The notes below the pieces were generated by a model. The model was not told the DNA's origin and searched no databases. It worked only from the letters and a program-made list of their open reading frames with translations. This document shows positions 1 to 7,606 of a stretch of 64,000 nucleotides of DNA, piece by piece (position 1 is the first letter of the stretch; each line of letters begins with the position of its first letter). The DNA lies in assembly GCA_033850885.1 (NCBI GenBank), contig JAWWPG010000039.1, forward strand, positions 1 through 64,000, written 5' to 3'. The DNA is from JAWWPG01 sp033850885 (GTDB lineage Bacteria > Actinomycetota > Actinomycetes > Propionibacteriales > Nocardioidaceae). Position numbers and translations under genes: made by a program.

Positions 1-2
1 GG

Positions 3-191
3 ACTCGCCCGACGGACTACTCCGCTCTGCTCGCTGGCAAAGTGGATCAGATTGAAATCCTCGCGAGACTGATCTACACGTGTGGAACAGTCCTGCCACG
101 ACACGGAGCCCCCTATCTCGGCACCCACGTGCGCCTGTTCCTGGTCCTGGTCGATCACAAGATTGTGGTGAAGACGGCGTATGTGGAGTGA
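3..191 (+). CDS. C-terminal fragment of a possible polymorphic/CDI toxin (partial, 5' end outside window)
   Basis: The frame is open from the window edge to a TGA and gives about 62 residues ending in VVKTAYVE. The other two forward frames close early. The ending, a hydrophobic strand followed by a short TAY-type tail, resembles the last strand of small ribonuclease-like toxin domains, but the fragment is too short to assign a family. The stop lies 11 bases inside the next gene, whose product looks like an immunity protein. That tight overlap is typical of toxin-immunity pairs and is the main reason for calling this a gene. Alternative: the end of an unrelated hypothetical protein. Confidence 0.4.
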   Translation, partial: TRPTDYSALLAGKVDQIEILARLIYTCGTVLPRHGAPYLGTHVRLFLVLVDHKIVVKTAYVE

Positions 192-513
192 CACGACCGA
201 ACGAGACCGCGTCAGAGTTAGGTATCGCTACATAAGCCAGCTCATGGGGATGTACTTCGGTGAGGACTGGTTCGACGAGTACGAGAGCGACGAGGCCGCC
301 TCGATCGCTGACTACATCCGGCGTACCGAGGAGGTCGACCGTCGCGAGACCCTCAACGAGCTGGACCGGATGCGCGACGAGAGCGAGTCGCCTGAGCAGT
401 TCGAACGGGACTTCCGCTACCTGTCGTGGGCCTACGGGCCGCCGGGCGGCGCCACCCCGTACCGCGACTTCGCCGACCGTCTCGCCGACCGCATCCGGGC
501 GTCCCTGGACTGA
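181..513 (+). CDS. Small acidic protein, CdiI-like immunity protein candidate
   Basis: A protein of 110 residues, strongly acidic in the middle. The segment YISQLMGMYFGEDWFDEYES (residues 17-36) resembles the opening of contact-dependent growth-inhibition immunity proteins of the CdiI_2/CdiI_3 type, which start with an LxxxLGxYFxxDW pattern followed by a helical domain. An immunity protein would bind the cognate toxin in the cytoplasm. The ATG overlaps the end of the preceding fragment (ATGTGGAGTGA), which fits translational coupling to a toxin. No signal peptide or membrane segment is seen. The family call rests on remembered pattern only. Confidence 0.55.
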   Translation: MWSDTTERDRVRVRYRYISQLMGMYFGEDWFDEYESDEAASIADYIRRTEEVDRRETLNELDRMRDESESPEQFERDFRYLSWAYGPPGGATPYRDFADRLADRIRASLD

Positions 514-661
514 CCCCAGAGACCTTGATCATCCGCCGTGGATGCGGCAAGCCACGCTCGGCTGCCGACGGAAATCCCGCACTCACGACCGGAGGCATGA
601 TCAGCCTCGCGGCGGGACCCCGGTTGGCAGAACCGCCAGAGCGTCACATAGCCTCGTAGGC

Positions 662-1597
662 ATGCGCTATCAACCTCTGGGCAACTCCGGCCTCCATGTC
701 TCCGTCGTCGGCCTCGGCTGCAACAACTTCGGCACCCGCCTCGACCTCGCGGGCACCAAGGCAGTCATCGACGCGGCCATCGACGTCGGCGTCACGCTGC
801 TCGACACGGCGGACATCTACGGCAAGGGCGCGTCCGAGGAGCTGATCGGCCAGGCCCTCGAGGGCAGGCGCGACCAGGTCGTGATCGCGACCAAGTGGGG
901 AAATCAGAACAGCGACATGGGGTACGGGCCGAGCGCGGGGGCGTTGGGCGGCCGGGCCTACATCCGGCGCGCCGTCGAGGCCTCGCTCAGCCGCCTGCGT
1001 ACCGACCACATCGATCTCTACCAGCTGCACACACCCGACCCGAGCACACCCATCGAGGAGACGCTCGCCGCGCTGACCGAGCTGGTCGCCGAGGGCAAGG
1101 TGCTGTACGTCGGGTCGTCCAACTTCGCCGGCTGGCAGATCGCCGACGCCGAGCACGTCGCGCGGCAGAACGGCTTCGTACGGTTCATCTCGGCGCAGAA
1201 CCACTACTCGCTGCTCGAGCGGGAGACCGAGACCGAGATCGTGCCCGCGAGCCAGGCGTTCGGCATCGGCCAGCTGCCCTTCTTCCCGCTGGCCAACGGT
1301 CTGCTCACCGGCAAGGTCCGCCGCGACACCGGCGCCCCAGCCGACTCCCGCCTGGCCGGCCGCGACGCCTACCTGACCGAGGACAAGTTCGACCGGGTCG
1401 AGGCGCTGGAGAAGTGGGGTGCCGAGCACGGCCACACCCTGCTCGAGATCGCTATCGCCGGGCTGCTCGCGCAACCCACCGTCGCCTCGGTCATTGCCGG
1501 CGCCACCAAGCCGGAGCAGGTCAGGGCCAACGCTGCGGCTGCCGAGTGGATCCCCACCTCGGAAGAGCTGGCCGAGATCAACCGGCTCGCGCCCTAG
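662..1597 (+). CDS. Aldo/keto reductase
   Basis: A 311-residue NADPH-dependent oxidoreductase of the AKR superfamily (TIM barrel), reducing an unknown aldehyde or ketone. It starts MRYQPLGNSGLHVS, the normal start of this family. The tetrad can be read: Asp and Tyr in DTADIYGKG, Lys in VIATKWG, His in LYQLHTPD. Near the C-terminus, SVIAGATKPEQV is the usual cofactor-phosphate-binding segment. The frame stays open 400 bases upstream, but that translation is Arg/Pro/Thr-rich and overlaps the preceding gene in another frame, so the ATG was chosen; its ribosome site is weak. The 3' end overlaps the convergent amidase gene by 20 bases. Confidence 0.9.
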   Translation: MRYQPLGNSGLHVSVVGLGCNNFGTRLDLAGTKAVIDAAIDVGVTLLDTADIYGKGASEELIGQALEGRRDQVVIATKWGNQNSDMGYGPSAGALGGRAYIRRAVEASLSRLRTDHIDLYQLHTPDPSTPIEETLAALTELVAEGKVLYVGSSNFAGWQIADAEHVARQNGFVRFISAQNHYSLLERETETEIVPASQAFGIGQLPFFPLANGLLTGKVRRDTGAPADSRLAGRDAYLTEDKFDRVEALEKWGAEHGHTLLEIAIAGLLAQPTVASVIAGATKPEQVRANAAAAEWIPTSEELAEINRLAP

Positions 1598-2981
1598 GCG
1601 GCACGAACCCCTTCCACGGCACCACCCGCTCGAACGCCGCCGCGCCGCGCAGGGTCAGCGCGTCCGACCAGCGGGGACCCATGATCTGCAGCCCGACCGG
1701 CAGACCGTCGGCAAACCCTGCCGGTAGGGACGTGGCAGGCAGTCCGGCCAGGTTGGCCGACAGGCAGCTCGTGCACCAGTCGTCGAAGAACGGGTCGACC
1801 GGCTCGCCGTCGATCGCCTCAGGCGTCTGGATCCCGACCGGGAACGCGGTCAGCTGCATCGTCGGGGTCACCAGCAGGTCGTAGGAGCCGAAGAACTCAC
1901 CCCACAACCGGGTGTACGAGGCCTTCGCGTGCAGAGCCGCGATGTAGTCGGCCGCGGAGAGGTCCCGGCCCGCCTCGATCAGCTCGGGGATCCCCTCGGA
2001 CATCTGGCCGGCGAACTCGGCGAGCAGCGGCCCCTCGGAGACGAAGCCCTCGGCGCACGCGATCAGGTTCCACAGCTCCGTCGGGTGCGGGACCGCGGGA
2101 TAGTCCTCGACCAGCGTGCAGCCGAGGCTCTCGAAGACCTGAACGGCAGCGCGGAAGACCGACCGCACTCCCTGGTCCACCGGCAGCCCACCCATGTCCT
2201 CGGACCACGCCATGCGCAGCCCCCTCAGCCCGCCGCCCTCGGACACCGCCGCCAGCAGGTCCACCGCCGACAGCCCCGGATAGGTCATGTCGTCCTCCAC
2301 CGCCGGGCCGGCGATCACCGACATCATCAGCGCCGCGTCCCGTACCGACCTCGCGATCGGCCCGTCCACCGACAACGTCTTCCAGCCGAGGAATCCCGGA
2401 TCCTTGGGGACGGCACCGAACGTGGGCTTGTGCCCGACCACGCCGCAGAACGCGGCCGGGATCCGGATCGACCCACCACCGTCCGTGCCCAGGGCCAGCG
2501 GAGTCATCCCGGCGGCGACCGATGCGCCCGCTCCCCCGCTGGACCCGCCGGGGGTCCGGCCGAGGTCCCACGGGTTGCGGGTGAGCCCGTACAACAGGTT
2601 GTCGGTGTAGCCCCGGTAGCAGAACTCCGGGTTGTTGGTCTTGCCCACGATCACCGCACCCGCCGCCCGCAACCGGGCGACAGCGACGTTGTCCTCCGGC
2701 GGTACGAAGTCCCGCAGCGCCAACGAGCCATTCGTCGCCGGCACGCCGGTCATCCAGATGTGGTCCTTGACGGAGACCGGCACGCCGAGCAGCGGCAGGT
2801 CGGATCCCCTGGCCGCCAGGGCATCTGCCTCGGCCGCCGCAGCGAGGGCCGCCTCCTCGAGCAGCACCGTGAACGCGTTCACCTCGTGGTCACGCGCCAA
2901 CGCCAACGATGCGGTGACCACCTCGACCGACGACACCGCCCCCGTACGGATGTCGGCGGCGGTCTGCCAGGCGTCCGCCAT
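1578..2981 (-). CDS. Amidase signature family hydrolase
   Basis: A 467-residue amidase-signature enzyme that hydrolyses a C-N amide bond, probably in the cytoplasm. The Ser-cisSer-Lys triad is visible: Lys72 in VSVKDH, Ser147/148 in TPGGSSGGAG and Ser171 in GTDGGGSIRIP. Length is normal for AtzF/GatA-like amidases, but there is no GatB/GatC nearby, so this is a catabolic amidase rather than the tRNA amidotransferase. It is the third gene of a leftward operon. Its ATG overlaps the permease stop (TGATG), and a GTG one codon upstream is possible. Co-transcription with a ureohydrolase and an NCS1 carrier suggests an amide, ureido or guanidino nitrogen source; the substrate is unknown. Confidence 0.9.
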   Translation of the reverse strand: MADAWQTAADIRTGAVSSVEVVTASLALARDHEVNAFTVLLEEAALAAAAEADALAARGSDLPLLGVPVSVKDHIWMTGVPATNGSLALRDFVPPEDNVAVARLRAAGAVIVGKTNNPEFCYRGYTDNLLYGLTRNPWDLGRTPGGSSGGAGASVAAGMTPLALGTDGGGSIRIPAAFCGVVGHKPTFGAVPKDPGFLGWKTLSVDGPIARSVRDAALMMSVIAGPAVEDDMTYPGLSAVDLLAAVSEGGGLRGLRMAWSEDMGGLPVDQGVRSVFRAAVQVFESLGCTLVEDYPAVPHPTELWNLIACAEGFVSEGPLLAEFAGQMSEGIPELIEAGRDLSAADYIAALHAKASYTRLWGEFFGSYDLLVTPTMQLTAFPVGIQTPEAIDGEPVDPFFDDWCTSCLSANLAGLPATSLPAGFADGLPVGLQIMGPRWSDALTLRGAAAFERVVPWKGFVPPRARAG

Positions 2982-4459
2982 CACGCGCCGCGCGCCGGCT
3001 TCTCGAGACTCGGGTGTACGGACGCGGACGCCCCCTCGAGCTCAGCGGCCTCCGCCTCTGCAACGCGCGTCTCGGCAGCGACATCGATCGACCTGGCGAA
3101 GTAGTAGTAGAGGATGCCGGCGACCGGAAGGCCCACGAACAACGACAGGTCGACGCCGTTGAGGGCACTGCCGATGAACCCGGTGTACCAGGTGCCGATC
3201 ACGAAGAACGGCGTCATCGCACCGAAGCCGATCAGGTAGGCGAAGATGCCGCGCCAGCCCCAACGGCCGTACATGCCATTGGGGTTGAAGATCTCGGCGA
3301 TGGCGTAGTGGCCCTTGCGGACGACGTAGTAGTCGACCAGGTTGACCGCGGTCCAGGGGATGAAGAAGTAGAGCACCAGCAGCAGGAAGTTCTCGAAGTC
3401 GGCCGAGAAGCTGCCGCCGATGAACAGCGCAGGCACCAGGGACAGCAAAGCGGTGAAGGCGACCGTGACGATGCGGATCGTGGTGGTCGGCACCACCTTC
3501 TTGATCGAGTCGATGGCGCTGATCAGGGTGAGCGAACCGCCGTACATGTTGAGGGCCATCACCGACACCAGGCCGAGGGTGGAGAAGATCAGCACGATCG
3601 CGCCGAAGCCGCTGAAGACGTGGTCGCCGGCCGCGTTGATCGACCCGACGGTGTCGAAGTTGTCGCCGGCCCAGGCGGCCAGCGCGGCACCCAGGCACAT
3701 CAGCCAGATCGCCCCGAGTGCGGAGCCCCAGTAGGTCCACAGGAAGGTCTTGCGCACCGTGACGCCCGGCGGCAGGTAACGCGAGTAGTCGGAGACGTAG
3801 ATGGCCCAGCTGATCTGGTAGCCCGCGACCACCCCGAACTGGGCGAAGAACGGCACCGCCTTGAAGTGGCCAAGGTCGAACGACCCGTTCGGGTAGTGCA
3901 GGGTGAACATCGCGATGGTGAGGATGCCGAAGATCAGCAGGAATCCGGCCGCCAGGTAGCGCTCGACGCCGTGGATCAGGTCGTAGCCCACGAGTGCGAC
4001 GACGGCCGCCACCACGGTGACGATGACGATCCACCAGTTCTGCGTGCCGTGCGCTGTGGTCTTGAGGGCGCCGCCGGCCAGGATGCTGTTGAAGATGTTG
4101 AAGCCGAAGTACTGCACGTAGGCGAACAGCCACACCAGCAGCGCGCCGACGTAGCCGAACTGCGGCCGCGACTGGATCATCTGCGGCAGACCGAGCTGTG
4201 GGCCCTGCGCTGAGTGGAAGGCCATGAAGAACGTGCCGAGCATGGCGCCGACGACGATCGCGATCAGCGACCAGAGCAGGTTGCCACCGGCGAAGAACGA
4301 CGCGGTGCCGACCGCCAGGGTGGCGATCTGGGCGTTGCTCATGAACCACAGCGGGCCCTGGCTCCAGACCTTGCCGTGACGCTCGCTCAGCGGGACATAG
4401 TCGATGGAGCGGACCTCGACGCCCGCGATGCGGGCCGGGCTCGACGTGTCACTCGCCAT
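2981..4459 (-). CDS. NCS1 family purine/cytosine/allantoin-type permease
   Basis: A 492-residue polytopic transporter with about 12 hydrophobic helices, of the nucleobase:cation symporter-1 family (CodB/allantoin/hydantoin carriers). Family-like features are the N-terminal WFMSNAQIATLAVG segment, GPQLGLPQMIQSRPQFGY in the early loop, and SWAIYVSDYSRYLPP mid-protein. The frame continues 228 bases upstream, but that stretch is low-complexity and overlaps the ureohydrolase. The ATG used here is preceded by a strong AGAAGGAGGAG ribosome site, which decides the start. It overlaps the upstream gene by 11 bases and the downstream amidase by 3. It probably imports the substrate used by the two flanking hydrolases. 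Confidence 0.92.
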   Translation of the reverse strand: MASDTSSPARIAGVEVRSIDYVPLSERHGKVWSQGPLWFMSNAQIATLAVGTASFFAGGNLLWSLIAIVVGAMLGTFFMAFHSAQGPQLGLPQMIQSRPQFGYVGALLVWLFAYVQYFGFNIFNSILAGGALKTTAHGTQNWWIVIVTVVAAVVALVGYDLIHGVERYLAAGFLLIFGILTIAMFTLHYPNGSFDLGHFKAVPFFAQFGVVAGYQISWAIYVSDYSRYLPPGVTVRKTFLWTYWGSALGAIWLMCLGAALAAWAGDNFDTVGSINAAGDHVFSGFGAIVLIFSTLGLVSVMALNMYGGSLTLISAIDSIKKVVPTTTIRIVTVAFTALLSLVPALFIGGSFSADFENFLLLVLYFFIPWTAVNLVDYYVVRKGHYAIAEIFNPNGMYGRWGWRGIFAYLIGFGAMTPFFVIGTWYTGFIGSALNGVDLSLFVGLPVAGILYYYFARSIDVAAETRVAEAEAAELEGASASVHPSLEKPARGA

Positions 4460-5411
4460 TGCTCCTCCTTCTGGATGTGGACATGATCGAGAGCAGCTCG
4501 TAGGCAACGTGGGAGGCCGCGATCCCGGTGATCTCGGCTTGGTCGTAGGCGGGCGCGACCTCGACGATGTCGGCGCCCACGAGGTCCAGTCCGGCCAGTC
4601 CACGCACGGTGGCGAGCAGCTCACGCGACGAGAGCCCGCCCGCCTCTGGTGTTCCGGTACCCGGCGCCGCGGCGGGGTCGAGGACATCGATGTCGACCGA
4701 CACGTAGACCGGTCCCTCGTCTAGCCGCTCGCGCATGGCGGCGACCACGCCGTCGAGCCCCAGCCGGTCGTAGTCGGTGCAGGCGACCGTCGCGAAGCCG
4801 AGGCGGGTCGAGTCCGCCAGGTCGGTGTCGGCGTACAGGGGCCCGCGGATGCCGACGTGGAGTGACCGCGCACTGTCGATGAGCCCCTCCTCCGACGCAC
4901 GGCGAAACGGGGTGCCGTGGGTATATGGCTGGCCGAAGTAGGTGTCCCACGTGTCGAGGTGGGCATCGAAGTGCAGCACGGCGACCGGGCCATGGCGGCT
5001 CGCCGTGGCCCGCAGCAGGGGCAGGGCGATCGTGTGGTCACCGCCGAGCGTGAGCAGCCTGGCCGCCGCCTCGAGGGTGGATCGGGCACCGGCCTCGATC
5101 TCACCGATGGCGGTCCGGATGTCGAACGGGTTGGCCGCGATGTCGCCGGCGTCCGCGACCTGCTGCACGGCGAAGGGTGAGATGTCCTGTGCCGGGTTGT
5201 AGGGCCGCAGCAGGCGTGATGACTGCCGGATGTGGGCGGGCCCGAACCGCGCACCGGGGCGGTAGCTCACGCCGGAGTCGAAGGGTACGCCGATGACGGC
5301 GACGTCGGCCCGCCGTACCTCGTCGAGACGGGGCAGCCGGGCGAATGTGGGAGGGCCGGCGAAGCGCGGCACCACCGTCGCATCGACTTGGCCGAGAGGC
5401 TCGTCAGTCAT
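4449..5411 (-). CDS. speB: Agmatinase/arginase-family ureohydrolase
   Basis: A 320-residue ureohydrolase that cleaves a guanidino group to urea using a binuclear Mn centre. Metal ligands are visible: His126 in GGDHT, Asp149/His151/Asp153 in HFDAHLD, and Asp240/Asp242 in SVDIDVLDP (numbered from MTDEPLG). Length and the N-terminal segment RLPRLDEV fit bacterial agmatinases, but guanidinobutyrases, guanidinopropionases and Ni-dependent guanidine hydrolases look alike, so the symbol names the family and not a proven substrate. An upstream ATG at 5432 adds seven residues; neither start has a clear ribosome site. It is the first gene of the ureohydrolase-permease-amidase operon and is preceded by a large palindrome. 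Confidence 0.85.
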   Translation of the reverse strand: MTDEPLGQVDATVVPRFAGPPTFARLPRLDEVRRADVAVIGVPFDSGVSYRPGARFGPAHIRQSSRLLRPYNPAQDISPFAVQQVADAGDIAANPFDIRTAIGEIEAGARSTLEAAARLLTLGGDHTIALPLLRATASRHGPVAVLHFDAHLDTWDTYFGQPYTHGTPFRRASEEGLIDSARSLHVGIRGPLYADTDLADSTRLGFATVACTDYDRLGLDGVVAAMRERLDEGPVYVSVDIDVLDPAAAPGTGTPEAGGLSSRELLATVRGLAGLDLVGADIVEVAPAYDQAEITGIAASHVAYELLSIMSTSRRRSNGE

Positions 5412-5534
5412 GGCAGAGCACGGGCCGAGCATAGTGAGTCAGCCAGCCATTGGGGAATAGGTCGCCGCGCTCCTACGCGCGCCGCGGTTTGGTGGTCACA
5501 GCGGCCCGTGAAACCGAGACTCGGCCGACTGTTC

Positions 5535-5572
5535 CAGGGGTGTTTGAGTGGTGCACCATCCAAACACCCCTG
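5535..5572. promoter_or_regulatory. 38-bp near-perfect palindrome (operator or REP-like element)
   Basis: Perfect 12-base arms CAGGGGTGTTTG and CAAACACCCCTG surround a central perfect palindrome TGGTGCACCA; only the two bases on each side of the centre fail to pair. It lies about 105-125 bases upstream of the ureohydrolase start. The TGGT...ACCA core is compatible with a GntR/FadR-type dimer site, which is inference. A palindromic interspersed repeat is the alternative. Confidence 0.65.
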
Positions 5573-5610
5573 CAGCCACCCAGATCTGAGTGGCTTCAGG
5601 GCAGCCTGGG

Positions 5611-5627
5611 TCGTGCACCACTGAAAC
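5611..5627 (-). promoter_or_regulatory. Second copy of the GTTTnAGTGGTGCACnA element
   Basis: Read on the minus strand, this is GTTTCAGTGGTGCACGA. It matches 15 of 17 bases of the left part of the nearby palindrome (GTTTGAGTGGTGCACCA) in opposite orientation. The outer part of its second arm is poorly conserved. Two related sites about 70 bases apart upstream of one operon suggest cooperative repressor binding, or two copies of one repeat family. Confidence 0.5.
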
Positions 5628-5845
5628 GGCTGGACGGTCACGTGGCCTGGACCGGTGAGGATCAGCCAGATCTCCTCGGCCAGATGCCGAAGTGGTTCGG
5701 CGCTGCCTGCTCCGCCACACCTACAAGACTCAGCGACCCCACCAGGGCTTCGACGAACGCAGCTACGCCGCGGCTACCTCGCCGTCGAACATTGGGATTA
5801 GCGTGTGGCCCTTGGCGGACCGCTACGTGACTGGGAGGTCCTGAC

Positions 5846-6232
5846 ATGACCAGTAAGTTCACCGAGCTTGCGATCGACTGTGCCGATCCCAACGGTCTCG
5901 CCCGGTTCTGGTGCTCGGTCCTCGACTACGAGGTGCAAGGCGAAGACGAGGGAGTTGTCACAATCGGCTCCCCTATGGTGCCTGAAGGCAAGAACCACCT
6001 TGGCCCGGTTCCACCGACGCTGACATTCGCGCACGTGCCCGAGGGCAAGATGATCAAGAACAGGCTGCACCTCGACGTCAACCCGACCGACAGGGAGCGG
6101 GACGAGGAGGTCCGCCGCCTGCTCGATCTGGGTGCTCGACACGCGGACGTCGGCCAGGGCGATGAGAGCTGGGTCGTGCTTGCGGACCCGGAGGGGAACG
6201 AGTTCTGCGTCCTTGCCGACCGCTGCCCCTGA
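5846..6232 (+). CDS. VOC superfamily (glyoxalase-like) protein
   Basis: A 128-residue protein of the vicinal-oxygen-chelate fold, glyoxalase_6-like group. The start ELAIDCADPNGLARFWCSVL (residues 7-26) is the usual first beta-alpha unit, NRLHLDVNPTDRERDEEV is the second half, and VVLADPEGNEFCVL is the standard end. One VOC module pair is present and the length is normal. The GGGAGGT ribosome site 7-8 bases before the ATG supports the start. Substrate is unknown; such proteins are often small-molecule binding or resistance-like. It stands alone, divergent from the ureohydrolase operon. Confidence 0.85.
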   Translation: MTSKFTELAIDCADPNGLARFWCSVLDYEVQGEDEGVVTIGSPMVPEGKNHLGPVPPTLTFAHVPEGKMIKNRLHLDVNPTDRERDEEVRRLLDLGARHADVGQGDESWVVLADPEGNEFCVLADRCP

Positions 6233-6316
6233 TCGGAGACCACACCGTGCCAGCCACGCAGCCCGAGTCCAGCAGAGACCGGCGGTGGCGCGGTCTCGGA
6301 TAGCGTGGAGGCCGCC

Positions 6317-7579
6317 ATGCTGTTCTGGAACCGCACCGAAGCCGGCGTCCGGCTGGCGGAGCGCGTCCGGGACGCGCATCTGCCCGACCCGGTGGTCCTC
6401 GGGCTGCCGCGGGGCGGGGTGCCGGTCGCCTTCATGGTCGCCCGGGCGCTGAGCGCGCCGCTCGATGTCCTCGTCGTGCGCAAGGTCGGGGTTCCCTACC
6501 GCCGGGAGCTGGCGATGGGGGCGGTCGGTGAGGGCGGTATCTCCGTTGTCGACACCGAGGTGGTGACCCACGCGGGCGTGTCCCACCGCCAGCTGGCGGC
6601 TGCCCAGGGCCGGGAGCGTGCGCTCGTCGAGGAGCGCGCGGCACGGTTCCGCGGCGGCCGCGCCTGCCTCAGGTTAGCCGGACGCACCGTCGTGCTGGTG
6701 GACGACGGGGTGGCAACCGGGTCGAGCATGCTGGCCGCCTGCCACGTCGCCCGCGCCGGGAACCCGGCCCGGCTGGTGGTCGCGGTCCCGGTCGCACCCG
6801 AGTCGACCATCGGTCGGCTGCGTGAGGTCGCCGACGACGTGGTGTGCGCCGAGACGCCGTACCCGTTCATGGCTGTCGGGCAGTGGTACCACGACTTCGC
6901 GCAGGTGAGCGACGGGGAGGTCATCACGTTGCTGCACCGGGCCGCCGTGACCCGCGACGACGAGGTGGTGCTTCCCGCGGGCTCGGCCTCGCTGGCCGCC
7001 CGGCTGACCGTCCCGGGCGGGTCGAAGGGCCTCGTGCTGTTCGCCCACGGGAGCGGAAGCAGCCGCCACAGTCCCCGCAACCTCTACGTGGCGGAGATCC
7101 TCAACCGAGCCGGGCTCGGCACCTGCCTCCTCGACCTGCTCACGCCGGATGAGGAGCGCAACCGCGACAACGCCTTCGACGTCCCACTCCTGGCCGGGCG
7201 GCTGGCTGACGTGACGACCTCGCTGGCCGAGACGGATGCCATCTCGCCGCTCCCGATCGGCTACTTCGGAGCCAGCACAGGCGCAGCCGCCGCGCTCGCA
7301 GCCGCCGCCCGCGAGCCGGAGACGGTTCGAGCCGTCGTGTCGCGAGGCGGGCGACCCGACCTGGCCGGCCGGACCCTGGGGCAGGTCCGCTGCCCGACGC
7401 TGCTCGTCGTCGGCGGGTACGACGTCGAGGTCCTCGAGCTCAACCGGCAGGCGGCCCGGTTGCTCACCTGCCCGAACGAGCTCGAGGTGGTGCCCGCAGC
7501 GACCCACCTGTTCGAGGAACGCGGGGCGCTGGCCCGGGTCGCGGTGCTGGCCCGAGACTGGTTCCTGCGGCATCTGTAG
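6317..7579 (+). CDS. Phosphoribosyltransferase-alpha/beta hydrolase fusion protein
   Basis: A 420-residue two-domain protein. Residues 1-205 are a type I phosphoribosyltransferase domain with the PRPP motif VVLVDDGVATGSS (125-137) and the early LGLPRGGVPVA loop. Residues 220-420 are a dienelactone-hydrolase-like alpha/beta hydrolase with nucleophile Ser320 in GYFGASTG, probable acid Asp369 in GGYDVEV and His397 in ATHLFEE. Both active sites look complete. A GTG 12 bases upstream is in frame, but GGAGG lies 5 bases before the ATG used here. GAGACC/GGTCTC arms lie 20-40 bases upstream of the start. The fused domain order occurs in actinobacteria and proteobacteria; its reaction is not known to me. 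Confidence 0.85.
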   Translation: MLFWNRTEAGVRLAERVRDAHLPDPVVLGLPRGGVPVAFMVARALSAPLDVLVVRKVGVPYRRELAMGAVGEGGISVVDTEVVTHAGVSHRQLAAAQGRERALVEERAARFRGGRACLRLAGRTVVLVDDGVATGSSMLAACHVARAGNPARLVVAVPVAPESTIGRLREVADDVVCAETPYPFMAVGQWYHDFAQVSDGEVITLLHRAAVTRDDEVVLPAGSASLAARLTVPGGSKGLVLFAHGSGSSRHSPRNLYVAEILNRAGLGTCLLDLLTPDEERNRDNAFDVPLLAGRLADVTTSLAETDAISPLPIGYFGASTGAAAALAAAAREPETVRAVVSRGGRPDLAGRTLGQVRCPTLLVVGGYDVEVLELNRQAARLLTCPNELEVVPAATHLFEERGALARVAVLARDWFLRHL

Positions 7580-7606
7580 GATCCCGTTGGCGAAAGCGAG
7601 GAACCA

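Larger units (their letters stand above)
5433..5845. other. Divergent intergenic region with palindromes, no gene
   Basis: 413 bases between the leftward ureohydrolase operon and the rightward VOC gene. Short open frames cross it on both strands, but they are read through the palindromes, have no ribosome sites and no family character. The left half holds a 38-base palindrome and a second half-matching site (listed separately). Nothing recognisable was seen in the right half (about 5640-5845) apart from the VOC ribosome site. Confidence 0.6.

Noticed and set aside
260..661. Long 5' extension of the aldo/keto reductase frame
   Set aside because: The upstream translation is Arg/Ser/Thr/Pro-rich, overlaps the immunity-like gene in another frame and lacks family similarity; the ATG at 662 gives the normal start.
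4460..4687. N-terminal extension of the NCS1 permease
   Set aside because: It lies antiframe inside the ureohydrolase gene, is low-complexity, and a strong ribosome site marks the internal ATG.
5408..5830. Short open frames over the palindromic spacer on both strands
   Set aside because: They arise from reading the palindromes; no ribosome sites and no protein-like composition.
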